Below are positions 1 to 11,300 of a stretch of DNA of 64,000 nt, in pieces (position 1 is the stretch's first letter; every line of letters starts with the position of its first letter). The DNA is from Hyposmocoma kahamanoa (taxonomy: Eukaryota; Arthropoda; Insecta; Lepidoptera; Cosmopterigidae). A program made the translations under genes and the position numbers. Under the pieces are notes generated by a model that saw only the letters and a program-made list of their open reading frames with translations, was not told the DNA's origin and ran no database searches. The stretch is from NCBI RefSeq assembly GCF_003589595.1, contig NW_020654051.1, positions 9,588,954 to 9,652,953 of the forward strand, read 5' to 3'.

Positions 1-200
1 TCGTGTACCTTAATAAGTAAGAAGTTGCTAGTCTCTATTTAGCGTGTAATATTTAGCCAAAGCCGACATTACGTACCGCCTTATGACGCGTTTCTTTAAT
101 AATATGCGCATTGCACATTATTTTGTTTTATCATGTACGATATACCTTGCAAAGGAAAATGATTATAGGAAATGAACCCTGCTTTATTAAACTTTACATA

Positions 201-276
201 TCTAAATTAAGTAGTTACTTAATTTAGATTTTAGGGTTTCCAATCGTAATACAGTTGGATTACGATTGAAAACCCT
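201..276. repeat. Two adjacent hairpins
   Basis: Positions 201-228 form a perfect 13-bp stem with a 2-base loop. Positions 233-250 pair with 259-276 over 18 bp with one mismatch and an 8-base loop. The two stems are separated by only 4 bases. They may be remnants of a small foldback element; nothing shows that they are transcribed. Confidence 0.8.
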
Positions 277-535
277 TTCTCATATGTACACGTATGATAT
301 ATTAACTGATGACGAGTGACATGGTTACGCGTTCTTCTTCACACCTAAGCGGCGAAAAAGGAATTCTCATTGTCTGATGTACACAAGTCACTTCTCTTTT
401 TTCAGCAACTATTACTGCTTGAAATTTGGCACAGATGTAAAAAGCAAAAATGGGCGAGTTTACAGAATTATATTTTGTGATCTTTGTGTGAGTTCTTACC
501 TGTACAATAAAATAGAGGAAAACTTAAGGTCTACC

Positions 536-569
536 TTATTTGTCTCGGACTGTAGTCCGAGTCAAATAA
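536..569. repeat. Short hairpin
   Basis: Two 16-base arms pair with one mismatch around a 2-base loop. It lies in sequence with no recognisable gene, so a function is not suggested. Confidence 0.75.
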
Positions 570-2490
570 AACATCACCAAAGCATCATCAAAATCAAACT
601 TCGCAGTGGCAGTAAAATTACAATGAAACCATATTACATGCATATACACTGTTGTCGTAATTCCACACGGCCCGGTCAAATATAGAACAACCCCATATTG
701 AAGTGGTGGGAGCATGGTGGAAGCATCGAGGACATCGCAGAAATTCTGTGTACTACAATCGACAACCCGCCTGTTAATGATTAGAATAGTACTTACGACT
801 ACTGCCTCACCTTGTCTAATATACCTAAATAAAATGATTACTATATAGACTAACTTGATGATTCACTTACATTAATCGACAATGGGCATATACAGTCTTG
901 AAAAAGGGTTACTTAGAGTCCATTATCGTATTTAAAAAAAACAAAAATTGTTTTTACTTGATCGCGGCGCGTTTTCTCAAAAACACATTTAGGGTCGTCG
1001 GGGGATGAAAGCATTTTTGTTCGTTTAACAAAGGCGAATAATAACTTGATAGATTAACTGCGCACCTTTAAACTGCGATAATAAGTTACTGTTAATGGGA
1101 TGAAAGTTTGAATGAAATTATAATGATTCCTCGTTTTGGTTTTTAAGTTATTAATGTATCAATCTTTGTATTAATAATTACAACAAACTACTGGAGTAGT
1201 TTCAAAGAATGAAAATTAAATGTCATGATAGTAAAACATTGTGATATTCAATAAACTTAATATTATTAAAATAAAATTTCCTTGTTGCATGTTACAGGTC
1301 AAAAACAATTCGTAGAATTTAGTAATATTAAGCATACGTACCATGCTACCTTCTTCTGCATTACTGATTATTTTAGGTGTTATAACACAATTATTTTGCT
1401 CATTTCATTATGAAACGAACTCAATAATCATTTGACAAAAAATTAATTATTTTTTTATTTATTTAATCATTTAAATAACGTCAAAGAGAGAGTCTGTTGA
1501 AAATAATGTTACAAACTATCTATTTAGACCATCAAAATTGTTTACAAAGATTATGCAACTTCATTAATTATACGTATTACTTTTCTTGAAAATCATTTTC
1601 GGCTTACACCATAGTGGACATGACAATGCTGTTCCATTATACTGTTCATTATAATTATATTCGATTACAAGGTTCTAACATTATATAAAACACAAAGTAA
1701 TTTACCGTCACTTTAGTGTTATCTACAAATCTCTATAACATTTTCAATGGAGTAAGATATGGACTGAATGTTGAACAATATATTAATCAAAATATTAGTC
1801 GCAAAACGCATAAATGGTATTCGACAGCTGTTAGTTATTTTTTTTACACAACTTTCAATATTACAGAATATTACGAGTGTAGTGTTACATAAAATTTATA
1901 ATATTTTATTTCTTTAAAAATATTTTGTATTTTTCTTGAAGTGCTTGTGCATCTGGTGCCGCACGTCTGGACTGCAAAATTTCTATTGAAGTAAAATTTT
2001 ATGACTTCTACGTTTTCAAAGATTTCATATTAAATTACACAATTTTTAAAGCACAAAAATAATGCTGTGTGTACTTGGAACTCTATTTGTTTAGCTAGTC
2101 TTCACATTTGTTTTACTCTTGATACAGTTTCATCTAGGAAACAACATAATTGGAATGAAATCTTACAAAACGTGGAACTAATAGTGGAGGAAAGACACCA
2201 ATTTAAAACAAAGTTTGTGGAAAATTATTTATCAGTTCAAGTTAGCTAAATTGTCTGTAAAATTACATTATAATTACTTATAAGTATAATTACAGCCAAA
2301 TTTAACAGTCGAAAATGGTTCAAATATAACCATAAAATACGTTCGTTCGTCAAAGAAAAGCAACACTGAGAATACAATGATGTATCGAAATTTTGTTTTA
2401 ATCCTACTCTATTTATTCACTTAAAGTACATTAAGAAAAAAAATATATAATAATATAAGCAGACGCATTTAGTCCCCATATCACTTTTTA

Positions 2491-2537
2491 TTGTCATGGG
2501 ACTACAAAGTGCAAATCATTTTATAGTCCCATGACAA
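2491..2537. repeat. Hairpin with perfect 14-bp arms
   Basis: The arm TTGTCATGGGACTA at 2491 pairs exactly with the segment at 2524-2537. A diverged echo of the same words follows to about 2610, which suggests a decayed local duplication or foldback element. Confidence 0.75.
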
Positions 2538-2786
2538 CAAAACTTTGTTATAGGAAATCATTTCGTAGTTCTATGACAAGAAAGACTTTGTTACGGGAAC
2601 TAAACAATTTTACCGGCTCTCAGCCAACCAATTTTTTTTTTCAGATTTATGATTACGAAGTAAGGGTTAAGTAAAATTATCTAATAAGTTAATATAAACT
2701 ATACTTTAAAAATTATATAAGGTATTATTTTTTAAATAGTTTTATTTTCCATTGTGTCCATCAACGGCTAATACCTAAGAACTTGA

Positions 2787-3275
2787 TTTTTTTATGATAC
2801 CAAGTGACGGGACGAAGTAGTCGTGTTCCTGGTGGAAAGCGACACGCCTGTCCATAGCAGTTGCAGTGCCACCCAGATATTTAAATCGCAAAGATCTCAA
2901 AAGAGCCACTACCACCGCGCCCGTTATACACATACGTAACGCACATAGTAATGCACACATTACTGTTTGGCGGCAGATTTTTTTTTAATAATAAAGCATA
3001 CACTTAACATAACCCCGCACTAGGGAAACCCTGTGTCGCGGGTGCCATGGACACACACATAGACAACCACAAATTACACCCAAACTCACGAGAGAAATAA
3101 TGTAGGCCGTACAAATATTTCTCCCGGTCCGGGAATCGAACCTGGGACCTCTGCGTGGCAGTCCAGCATGGTAACCGTTCGGCCACAGAGGCAGTTATAG
3201 AAATTATAGAAATTGGTAAGGTAGCAGTACTTCCCTGGACGAACACTTTCACAAGGAGCTCTACTGCTGCTACTC
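2787..3275 (-). repeat. Family A retro-repeat, split by a SINE
   Basis: This is a member of the roughly 310-bp repeat found many times in this window. Orientation is defined so that the A-run is the 3' end, which here is at 2787. The first part covers about 2787-2980 and the rest resumes at about 3207 with the stretch leading to GAGCTCTACTGCTGCTAC. The two halves are separated by a tRNA-derived SINE, so this copy is older than that SINE. Confidence 0.8.
2987..3193 (-). mobile_element. tRNA-derived SINE (family B)
   Basis: Read on the minus strand it starts near 3193 with a tRNA-like head. A pol III A box of the form TGGCCGAACGG and a B box GGTTCGATTCC are present, followed by a family-specific body of about 120 bp. 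Five more copies occur in the window (near 16.1, 36.6, 49.0, 50.2 and 61.8 kb). It sits inside a family A repeat. Short open frames in it are not genes. Confidence 0.85.
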
Positions 3276-4041
3276 GATATAAATGCACTTGCTATCGTTT
3301 CTGTGATGGAATTCTATTATTTATTAATAATTACCCGGAATTGCCGTACCAGGGGGCCCCCAACTGTGATGTCGTTGTTCATCAAAATCTCGCACTACAT
3401 GTTACTTTCACTACTGCATTATTATTATTGGCTATTTTGAAATGGCCTCATTCCCCCGTTCCTACAGAAGCTAGAAATTTTCGGTAGTTAACCATGAGGA
3501 ACACCTATTCACTTACATCTTAAACAACATGAAACAACTAGTTCGAAATAATGACGACTTCGGTGGCACAACGGTTTGCACTATGGGCGCTGGATGAGGA
3601 GGTCTCGGGTTCGATTTCCGATGAAACCAATTTGGGAAATCAACGTTTCTAAAGTGGTTCTGGTCTGGTAATCTTAGTACAGAGAATTCCCTAGTTTGAA
3701 GGTAGTCAACTACTGCTAGCTGGCATGTTTTTTACATCACATTATCTGTAATTAATATATATACATAATGGTTTGAAATAAAAATCCATAAATAAAAAAT
3801 ATTTACTGGAAATATTATTTTCATTTTCCCCTTAGAGATTTCCAGTTCTGTTTTCTGTTCGTTTCTAAGAAAAAAGTCGTTGCACACCGGATATAGTATA
3901 GCACCCGAATAAAGTATTGACATAATCCCACGTTATAACGCTAATGTAGAACTTCGGATCAAATTCTCTTTATCTAGAAATTATTCTTGCACTTTGTACT
4001 TATACACAACAGGTGGATAAAATTACTCTGACGGTCTCTAA
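3276..4041. other. Intergenic, one SINE, otherwise nothing recognised
   Basis: Apart from the SINE-like segment at 3550-3710, no feature is supported. The open frame that starts within the SINE upstream and runs to 3487 has no recognisable domain. Confidence 0.5.
3550..3710 (+). mobile_element. tRNA-like SINE head, second type
   Basis: A box TGGCACAACGG at 3564 and B box GGTTCGATTTC at 3608 lie 33 bases apart, the spacing of a tRNA gene, but no proper anticodon arm is formed. The following body, to about 3710, has no counterpart that I noticed elsewhere in the window. It is most likely a tRNA-derived SINE and not a functional tRNA. Confidence 0.6.
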
Positions 4042-4548
4042 GAGCCTATGCACACGGCGTATTTTATACGCGCAGACGACGCGCTTTTCACGAACGCAAC
4101 TTTGAACGCGCGTTGAACTCGCGATTACGGTGCCGAAGATGTTCGAAAAGCAGATTGTTACGTTTGTATCGATTCAATCGCGCGTAAACCGTGATCAAAC
4201 GCGCGTTCGAAGCGCATTCGCATCGAATCAGACATCGCGTTGCAAGACTGAGGAAAGGGGCAGGGAAGTGGCTACGCTTAATTTTATTTATTTTAAAAAG
4301 CTAGCGTAAGCAGTGTTGTCTCGACTGACGCCATTGTGCTACTATAGAGAGTACGCGCCGTAAATGTCCGTTTCACAAACGCGGGTGAAACGCGCATTTA
4401 CGGCGCGTATGAATTTGTAAACGTGTGCAAAGGTCAGTCACTACAACTGAATCTCGTTTGAATCGCGTTAACGTGCGTCATCAGGGTGTCGTCAGCGCGA
4501 CCTCTGCGCTTCGTCTGCGCGTGTAAAATACGCCGTGTGCTTAGGCCC
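4042..4548. mobile_element. CpG-rich MITE, PIF/Harbinger-like ends
   Basis: The ends form an inverted repeat of about 45 bp: GAGCCTATGCACACGG at 4042 and, read on the other strand, GGGCCTAAGCACACGG ending at 4548. They are flanked by TAA and TTA, compatible with a degenerate 3-bp TWA target site. The interior is unusually rich in CG and GCGC words and has no transposase. The class is inferred from the end motif and target length. Confidence 0.6.
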
Positions 4549-6469
4549 TTAATACTTAGATTACGCTATTTTGCAAGTGTCAAATCGATAATATGATCTA
4601 CTCGAATGTATTTATATGGCCACGATGGCCGATCGCTATGAAAATTTGATATATTGTGAATATCTAATTGTTCCAATTGGATTTTTTGGATTTTGAAATG
4701 TATTATTTTTTTATTTCAGCCAATGGGATCTATAAATTTATTAGATACAGTTTACTTAGACTATGTGAAGGAAACTTGTACTTGTACTGTACATGTTAAT
4801 ATATCTAAAGTAATAATAAATTCGAAAGTAAGTCTGTTTGTTACGTTTTCATGCCTAAACCGTTGAACCGAATTTGATGAATTTTGAATTTTTGTATAGA
4901 AATAGATTGGACCTAGGAGAAAGACATACGCTAGTTTTTGTCACAAAAGTAAATTTTAAAGCTGGTGAAATAGGAGATAAAACTTTGTATGGAGAAACAA
5001 TCATTTCTCAAATAAGTAATAAATACATGGAGGGCACCATCATATTTGTCTAGATGACATCCGCGACTATACAAATCTAGAAAACTCGAACCCAAGTACG
5101 ATTAAAATCCGAGAAAATACAAATAACGCTTGTACACTTCAAAATGATCCCTGTGACATTTCGGACCGTCATTTCTCGGGTTTGGAACGCTTAGGGGTCT
5201 TTTTCAAAAACATTTACCACTCGACAAAGGACAACAACTATCTTAGTACTTTTTGCTAATTAAATGAACGCATAAAAATGAAGGAACAAATGTCTATCGA
5301 GTGCAAAATGGTCGTGTCTATCTTTATGTTTTGCATTCGGTGCATACGACACCGCAAGCTTGCAAACAAGTCTTGCGAAACGATGCCCTTCCGACATTCT
5401 TATTGTGTCGACGAACACTATTTTCTAACTACACAATACCTATGTTTTGTTTTCATATCATCCATAATTCGTCATCTATAGGGGCTGATTACACATGTAA
5501 TTTTATGCGACCAGGATAAAGAAATTAAAAAAATATTATGTAGTTGGATTTCCTTGAAATAAACAACGTGTCGTTTTATGTCATATTTGTAGAATTTTCA
5601 TCTCATTGCGATTGCGACATTTATTCTTATATATGTAGGAACACACACACGTGGAAGAGGTATGCTCTCTGGAATTTCCGATTACTATGTAAACTAGATA
5701 ACTATACCGCACACATTTATGTAGACTCAGTTGTTCTCTAAGAGTACATACATACATAATGAAATCAGAAGGATAATCAATATATTTATCATTTTTGTGT
5801 TATCAGAGTAAATGTTCATACCCTAGTTTTCTCGTAATGCCAGCAAAAAATATGAATGGCAAAAATTTCATCCTGATTGCGTCGGAAATTTTGTCAAGGT
5901 GACTCTATATTACACAAAATCAGTAATCCTTCAAAAACCTACCTAGCCCCCAGTACGTATAGTTTAGTTGCATAATAGATGCTTAAGACCTCAAGGAGCA
6001 GTTTATAGTTGCATACGTATTTGTTGCATTACAATTTTTTCTAAAAATATATTTGTCTTTCAAACTCAACGTTTCGGGCCCTTTACAGGTCCCATGGTCA
6101 CGGCTGATAGCCGTACTTAAAGTAACTAAAAGTGGCAATAGCGAATCCAAATCTGACTAGTTCATTTTAGAACCTTTTAACCGTTTATGCTTTTAAAAGG
6201 GCATTTGGTTACTAAAGGCTGAAGACGGGATGGTTTAGTAACTGTTATATGCTGCCCAATTGCCTAGAAGAGTTAAATGTTGTTGTGTATATATTATGTA
6301 ATAACACTATCCTGATTTTAGTACTTCAATAATAGAGGTAAACCGCTAATGCCTGTCAAAAGAATGAAATTACAGCTTTTAGAAAACGTGAATTGGATTA
6401 GGCAAACAAATTCACTTGGATATAGAGTTCTTAAGTTTTCGCGAAAGTTATATGAAATTACACTATTTT
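4549..6469. other. Intergenic; possible old dispersed repeat
   Basis: No gene is recognised. The segment around 4825-4990 (a 'CCGTTGAACCGAATTTGATG' type phrase) resembles a dispersed sequence common in insect genomes, but there is no second copy here to prove it. The rest is AT-rich and featureless. Confidence 0.4.
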
Positions 6470-6594
6470 TTCGGATCTAAAACGTTTATTTGGTTTTTGA
6501 AACAAAATAACGTTTCGCTTATATACCCGTGAGACATACAAAGGAAACGTTGGTTTGTTTAAAAAAAATAAATATACGCGACTTAGGCCCTAAA
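6470..6594. mobile_element. Family D MITE (diverged)
   Basis: Ends of the form TTCGGATCTAAAACG and its inverse, near ATATACGCGACTTAGG, face each other across about 125 bp. An inner pair of T-rich and A-rich tracts beside GGTTTGTTT also pairs. Three further copies lie near 35.1, 44.4 and 60.4 kb. Confidence 0.6.
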
Positions 6595-6960
6595 AAATAA
6601 ATTTACTTGGAGCTTTAGAAGAGTTCAAACTGCAGGTTCCGCACAAATTTCCATTTGCATGGAAACTGCAATGCACTAATAACATAATCTCGAAAAAGAT
6701 TTGTTTGTTTACTTTGAAATTTTAATGGTCGTGATATATATAGTTCAATGAAGTTAACGTTATTTTAGTCTACATACAAACAACTAATAGCAAGTAGTAC
6801 GCTGTCAATACATAATAACATATAAATTAACACACAAAAATGTTTACTTTTTGATAATATATTAAATTCATGACTAACATACTCGAATAATCATTTTGTT
6901 AAAAGCATTTTGTGGTCGTTTATATCTTAACGAGGTAAAAGGTATATCAAATATATATTT

Positions 6961-7222
6961 GTCATCGTCATCAACCCGTTCAACCCAACCCGCTCTCAGG
7001 CGAAAGTTTTAGCCATAGTCTGCCACACTGACCCATTGCGCGTTGGGGACTTTTTACACGTTTTCAGAAAGCTGTGAACCTTCTTCCCAGGTTTTATCAC
7101 GATGTTTTCTTTCACCGAAAGTTCATGATAAATTTTAAATTAAACTTACGCACATAAATTCTGAAAAACGTCACGGCCTCTGCTCGAGAGGCGGTAGGTC
7201 AAACCACTACACCACCATTAAA
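6961..7222 (-). mobile_element. tRNA-derived SINE, third type, B box missing
   Basis: On the minus strand it opens near 7222 with an A-box-like GGTGGTGTAGTGG and ends in a GATGACGATGAC-like tail at 6961. The body contains words such as GTGAAAGAAAACATCGTGA that I recognise from widespread lepidopteran SINEs. The expected B box is not seen, so this copy is probably dead. Confidence 0.6.
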
Positions 7223-7739
7223 CGTCACGGCTTTTATGAAAACTATAAATGTGTATTTTTAATATATGTAATTTAAACACAACAACAACAAGTTTACTAT
7301 TTTATACACTGATACACGTCAAAAGAATTTTTGTTTACTAAAAAGCATATATTATTTTACCCTTTCCCAAGAGTAGCACCAGAAGAGCGCCAGTATTGGC
7401 ATAGTCGTAGCTCTTGAAACACCGTTACGCGAACTTTATACGTTTAAATTGGACTGAGGGCTGCATAAAATTCTAACCAAATGGTGGAAGCAAGTTTCAT
7501 TAGACCTGCAGACCAGGCTCTAGCACTATTATTAATATGATTACTTTTTATTAATTTATTCATAAATTATTTCAATATACATTTCACCACGGGTCAGTTT
7601 GATACACTTTAGTCTTATATGTGTGTGACTAGTGATAGATAAACTAGCTATTTAAAACCTAACTATAGTGTTAAACCACGTAAATGAAACAAAAACTTTA
7701 CACTAAAGGACAAAAATTCGTGTTAGTGACCCGTTTAGG

Positions 7740-7911
7740 TCTTGCAGGTTGTCTTGATGTATTATATTTGTAATAAATATTGTAAATGGTAAATGTACGC
7801 AAATGTTTACTTATTAAGAGCATTCCTATAGTTCCTTACTCAGGAGAATCTGCCTTAAGAATGAGTAGTAGAGTTTAATCAACATGACGATTTTAAATGT
7901 AAATTGCTTAC
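7740..7911 (+). repeat. LINE-type 3' tail (family G)
   Basis: This segment is similar to 46240-46410, where it follows a LINE-like C-terminal coding remnant. Shared words include GAATCTGCCTTA, AGTAGAGT and TGTAAATTGCTTA-like strings. It ends about 75 bases before the splice acceptor of the first coding exon of the kinase gene. Confidence 0.55.
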
Positions 7912-7985
7912 GTCCTTTACGCGGATAGTTATACTGTTCGTTTGTATTGAAGTAGTAAATTGGAGTTTTTTTTTGTGTGTTACAG

Positions 7986-8169
7986 GGTGCGAGGGTGGGC
8001 CCGAGGGCGGTGGCGCGTGGCGCGGTGGGCGCGGTGGGCGCGGTGGGGCTGGGGCCGGCGGTGGCGCGACGCTAAGCGCAGCCCGACGCCGCCCGCGCAG
8101 CCAGCGGCGCGCGCCGCCGCCGACCATGCGCGCAGTCAGCACGCGCCGCGCCGCCAAAACGCGCGCACC
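7986..8169 (+). other. GC-rich 5' leader of the kinase exon
   Basis: A T-rich tract ends in TTACAG at 7980-7985, a good splice acceptor, so the exon probably starts at 7986 and an upstream noncoding exon is expected. The leader is extremely GC-rich compared with its surroundings and contains a short GCGCGGTGG tandem. Its frame is open into the kinase ORF, so an N-terminal extension from an upstream exon cannot be excluded. I prefer the ATG at 8170, which has an ACC before it and directly precedes a signal anchor. Confidence 0.6.
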
Positions 8170-8182
8170 ATGCTCAACATGA
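8126..8182 (+). promoter_or_regulatory. 18-codon uORF overlapping the kinase start
   Basis: An ATG at 8126 in good context (GACC before it) opens an 18-codon frame out of phase with the kinase. It ends at TGA 8180-8182. This overlaps the ATG at 8179 (codon 4 of the kinase ORF) as ATGA and runs past the first ATG at 8170. If the leader starts upstream of 8126, scanning ribosomes would meet this frame first, which could lower kinase translation or favour reinitiation at codon 4. This is inferred from sequence only. Confidence 0.55.
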
Positions 8183-8378
8183 AACTGAAGGAGCGCCTCG
8201 CGCTCGCACTCAGCGCCTTCCTCGTACTCTTCACCTTGATGCTCGTCGTCGATCTTCAAATGGACTATGGCATCTCTGGGCACAGGGTTCCTTTACATGG
8301 CCGGGTGCACATCGGGGACGATACGGATAAAGGAAAATCGGCATACATCGAGTTTAGGAAAAGATTTCTACAGAAAAG
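8170..8378 (+). CDS. FAM20C: FAM20C coding exon 1 (signal anchor)
   Basis: Encodes residues 1-69 and two bases of codon 70. MKLKER precedes a hydrophobic run at about 10-27, then QMDYGISGH, giving a type II signal anchor or uncleaved signal typical of Golgi kinases. The donor is AG|GTTGGT at 8379. Confidence 0.9.
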
Positions 8379-11300
8379 GTTGGTGCTGTGTTGTGTCTCT
8401 CAGTGCTTAAGTGTGCTTTTAACAATTATTTAAAACAATTCTCTGGATTATTATTGGAATTTATTAAGGTATGTTTTGACTTTTTTCTGTCTCTCTTGAA
8501 ACTAAACGTAAATCATTCACAAATTTTTCAATTGGATTATCTACAGCGAAAACAATTTAATTTTAAACAATTTTTAAAACATGTAGATCTAAGTCTCAAT
8601 ATCGAATGGAAGCGGTAACACATTAAAATTATCTTATCAAAAATGGATAGGGAGGACCTTTGATAGCGGTTGAGCGATACCGACGAGAAAGTCATACACC
8701 GCTCGTCACTTCTAGAGACACTACATACTACTAACTACTTCTTAATGGCCAACAATTAAATCTTAACTACTACAAAATTGATACCGGTTGGTGACAATTA
8801 AAAATCAATCGATTATGATAATAGAGTTCACGATATAAATCGTTTGTAGACTCTATCCTGGAAATTCCAAATAAACACGTTTTAGAAAGGGCAATATTGT
8901 TGAATAAAAAGTACCGTTAATTGTTTTGTGAGATTTGCTCATATTTGTCAATAATTAAATAATTATATAACTTGTAATACTTAATTACTGCGACATGTTT
9001 GCAAGTGTTAGAAGGTGCAACTTTTCTCAGTACCATTTTTGGCATTTCGCTCTAATTATTTACGAAGTATATTTTAATCGCGCAGTTGGTAAAGCTTCTA
9101 GAAGAAAAATGGTAAATGTTAGATGGTTATTTTCATATAATTCCTTTTCATATGTCGCATCAATGGTCATAATAAGCAAGGCCTTACAAAATATACAAAC
9201 CGATAACCTATTCCCTGTATAATATTTAATATAGATAAGACCAACTCAAATACAGTTGAAACCAATAAATACTAAGCAAAGACTCATAATACCAATTGAT
9301 ATACTTTCGTATTTATTTATAAAATTCGGATTTCACGTATCACTGAACATAATAGACCTTTTATAGAAAAAGAAATATTCGACAATTAGTTGTACCTTGA
9401 TGTTATTTGTGATGCGCTATCTTGGCATTATCTTTACGTACACGTGTTTACTCGTTCAACTATGTCTGCGCAGATAACATAGTAAGAAGGACGCAAAATG
9501 TTGTGATTCAATATTTATGTTACATATTTGCTTCTTTAGGTGCATCTTCGACACTTACGGTTGGTTACAGCTTGCAAATGTCATTTAATAAACTTTGATA
9601 TTTTTACTAAGCAGCGTGGAAACGTCAAATAACAAATAGTATTGGTTATTGAATCACAGCTCTTCGCGACCCTAATTTTAAAATTGTACCAGTTTTTCAA
9701 GCTTGACGTGTAGTCGTGTGTACTATGTCTAACGTGACCATACGTCCGGTTTTAAGGGACAGTCTCGCTTTTAAGCTTCGTTTCCCGCTGTGCCCGAAAA
9801 ATTTAACAACGTCCCGCTTTGACAAAACAGCACACGTGACATGAATTAATTAAAAAAAAATAGCGTGAAAGCGAAAAATATATAAAGCAAGCCCACCAGA
9901 TTACACAATTTTTTTAATATTTAATCATTAAATATTTTTAGTTCTTTTTTTTAATTTTTTTAATCGCTAAACATTTCGTAACTATTATAATTATATAAAC
10001 ATGTATTTTGTTTTTAAAACAATAAGAAACTCACAGGCGTCTCACTCTGAGGGAAAAAATAATTAACGTTAACAATGTCAGATGTCCAGCGAAGGACCGC
10101 GTTAAGTAATAGGTGATGATGATAACGACACGTTTTTCTGTCCAATAAGTAGTTAGGAATTACAAAATATTCCGCAGGAATAATATATTACACCCTATAC
10201 CCCATATTAAGCGTTGCCACACACTGGATTAAACTTCACTTTTTCTTAATTCTAAAGCTATGATTTGCTTTTAATTTTTTCATTATATATAACGACCGCA
10301 CGCTTTATTTTGTATTTTATTTTACTTATTTTAGGAAGGTTTACAGCTATAATTAAAAAAAAGCGGTAAGCGGTTTTTTATGTTATTTGGTTTATACCAA
10401 ATAACATAAAAAAATAAAAGTCTATTACAAACCTCGACATTTGAATAACAAAATTAGAAATAATAATTATTGTTGATCTTACTTAAATTTTTATGGTTTA
10501 AAGCATAGGTTTCCAAACGTTTTGGCTTAAGCAAGATAAAAAAAATTTTCAACGCCCAACACCACAAAAAATAATTGAAAACACGTATTTTTTATATTAA
10601 ATTAACACAAAAAATCAAAGGGAAAAACAATATAGATAATATAGATAGTTTAGGTTTTTTTTCAAATGCGGTAGCACCACCTGGACAGCATCAACGCGTC
10701 CCCGATTGCTTCCGAGGTCCTTACCGCCCCCCTGGGGCTCTTCAGCGCCTACTGGAGGGCGGCAGAGACCACTTTGGGAAACTATGGTTTAAAGCAATCA
10801 TAAATATAAATATCATATATGTATATTTCAATTGCAAATTACGTTAATTAAAAATTACGTTATATAGACATACTATCATATACCATCATTGTTGTCCAAA
10901 GTAATTCAAACCTACGGTTTGTCTAATGGTCGCAGTGCTTGTCGCTAACAAATAAAAGTCATAGTCGGTGCTGTACTTATGTATGTTTCACAGCCACGCA
11001 ATACGAATGTGTTATATCAGTAATTCGTGTGATAAAGACGCTTTTCAAGCTTAAATTCTAGTAAAAGCTGTAAATTTTTTTACCAAGCCCTATTTGGTCT
11101 GCGGTCAGATGGCGCAAAGAACAGATCAAAGTTGAGTCGCATAATGTAATAGGGGTTAAAGTATGAAATTGCCGATTTGTACTGAAAATCTAAATTGTTT
11201 ATTTTTTAAATTTTTAACAAATTTATTTAATCAAAATAGTTGCCATTATTATCTATACATTGCTGCCATCTAATGGGAAGGTTATTAATGCCTTTGCGAT

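Larger units (their letters stand above)
1..2786. other. Upstream intergenic sequence, no gene seen
   Basis: This AT-rich stretch has only short open frames, none of which resemble a known protein or show exon-like borders. It contains several near-perfect inverted repeats that are listed separately. I see no RNA gene or promoter that I can support. Confidence 0.6.

Noticed and set aside
3004..3288. Short minus-strand frames over the 3.0, 49.0, 50.2 and 61.8 kb SINEs
   Set aside because: They arise from the shared SINE body, not from protein genes.
7960..8433. Open frame starting with Met at 7960 and running through exon 1
   Set aside because: The start lies in the intron's polypyrimidine tract before a clear acceptor at 7985, and the 3' end reads into intron 1. 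The supported exon is 8170-8378.
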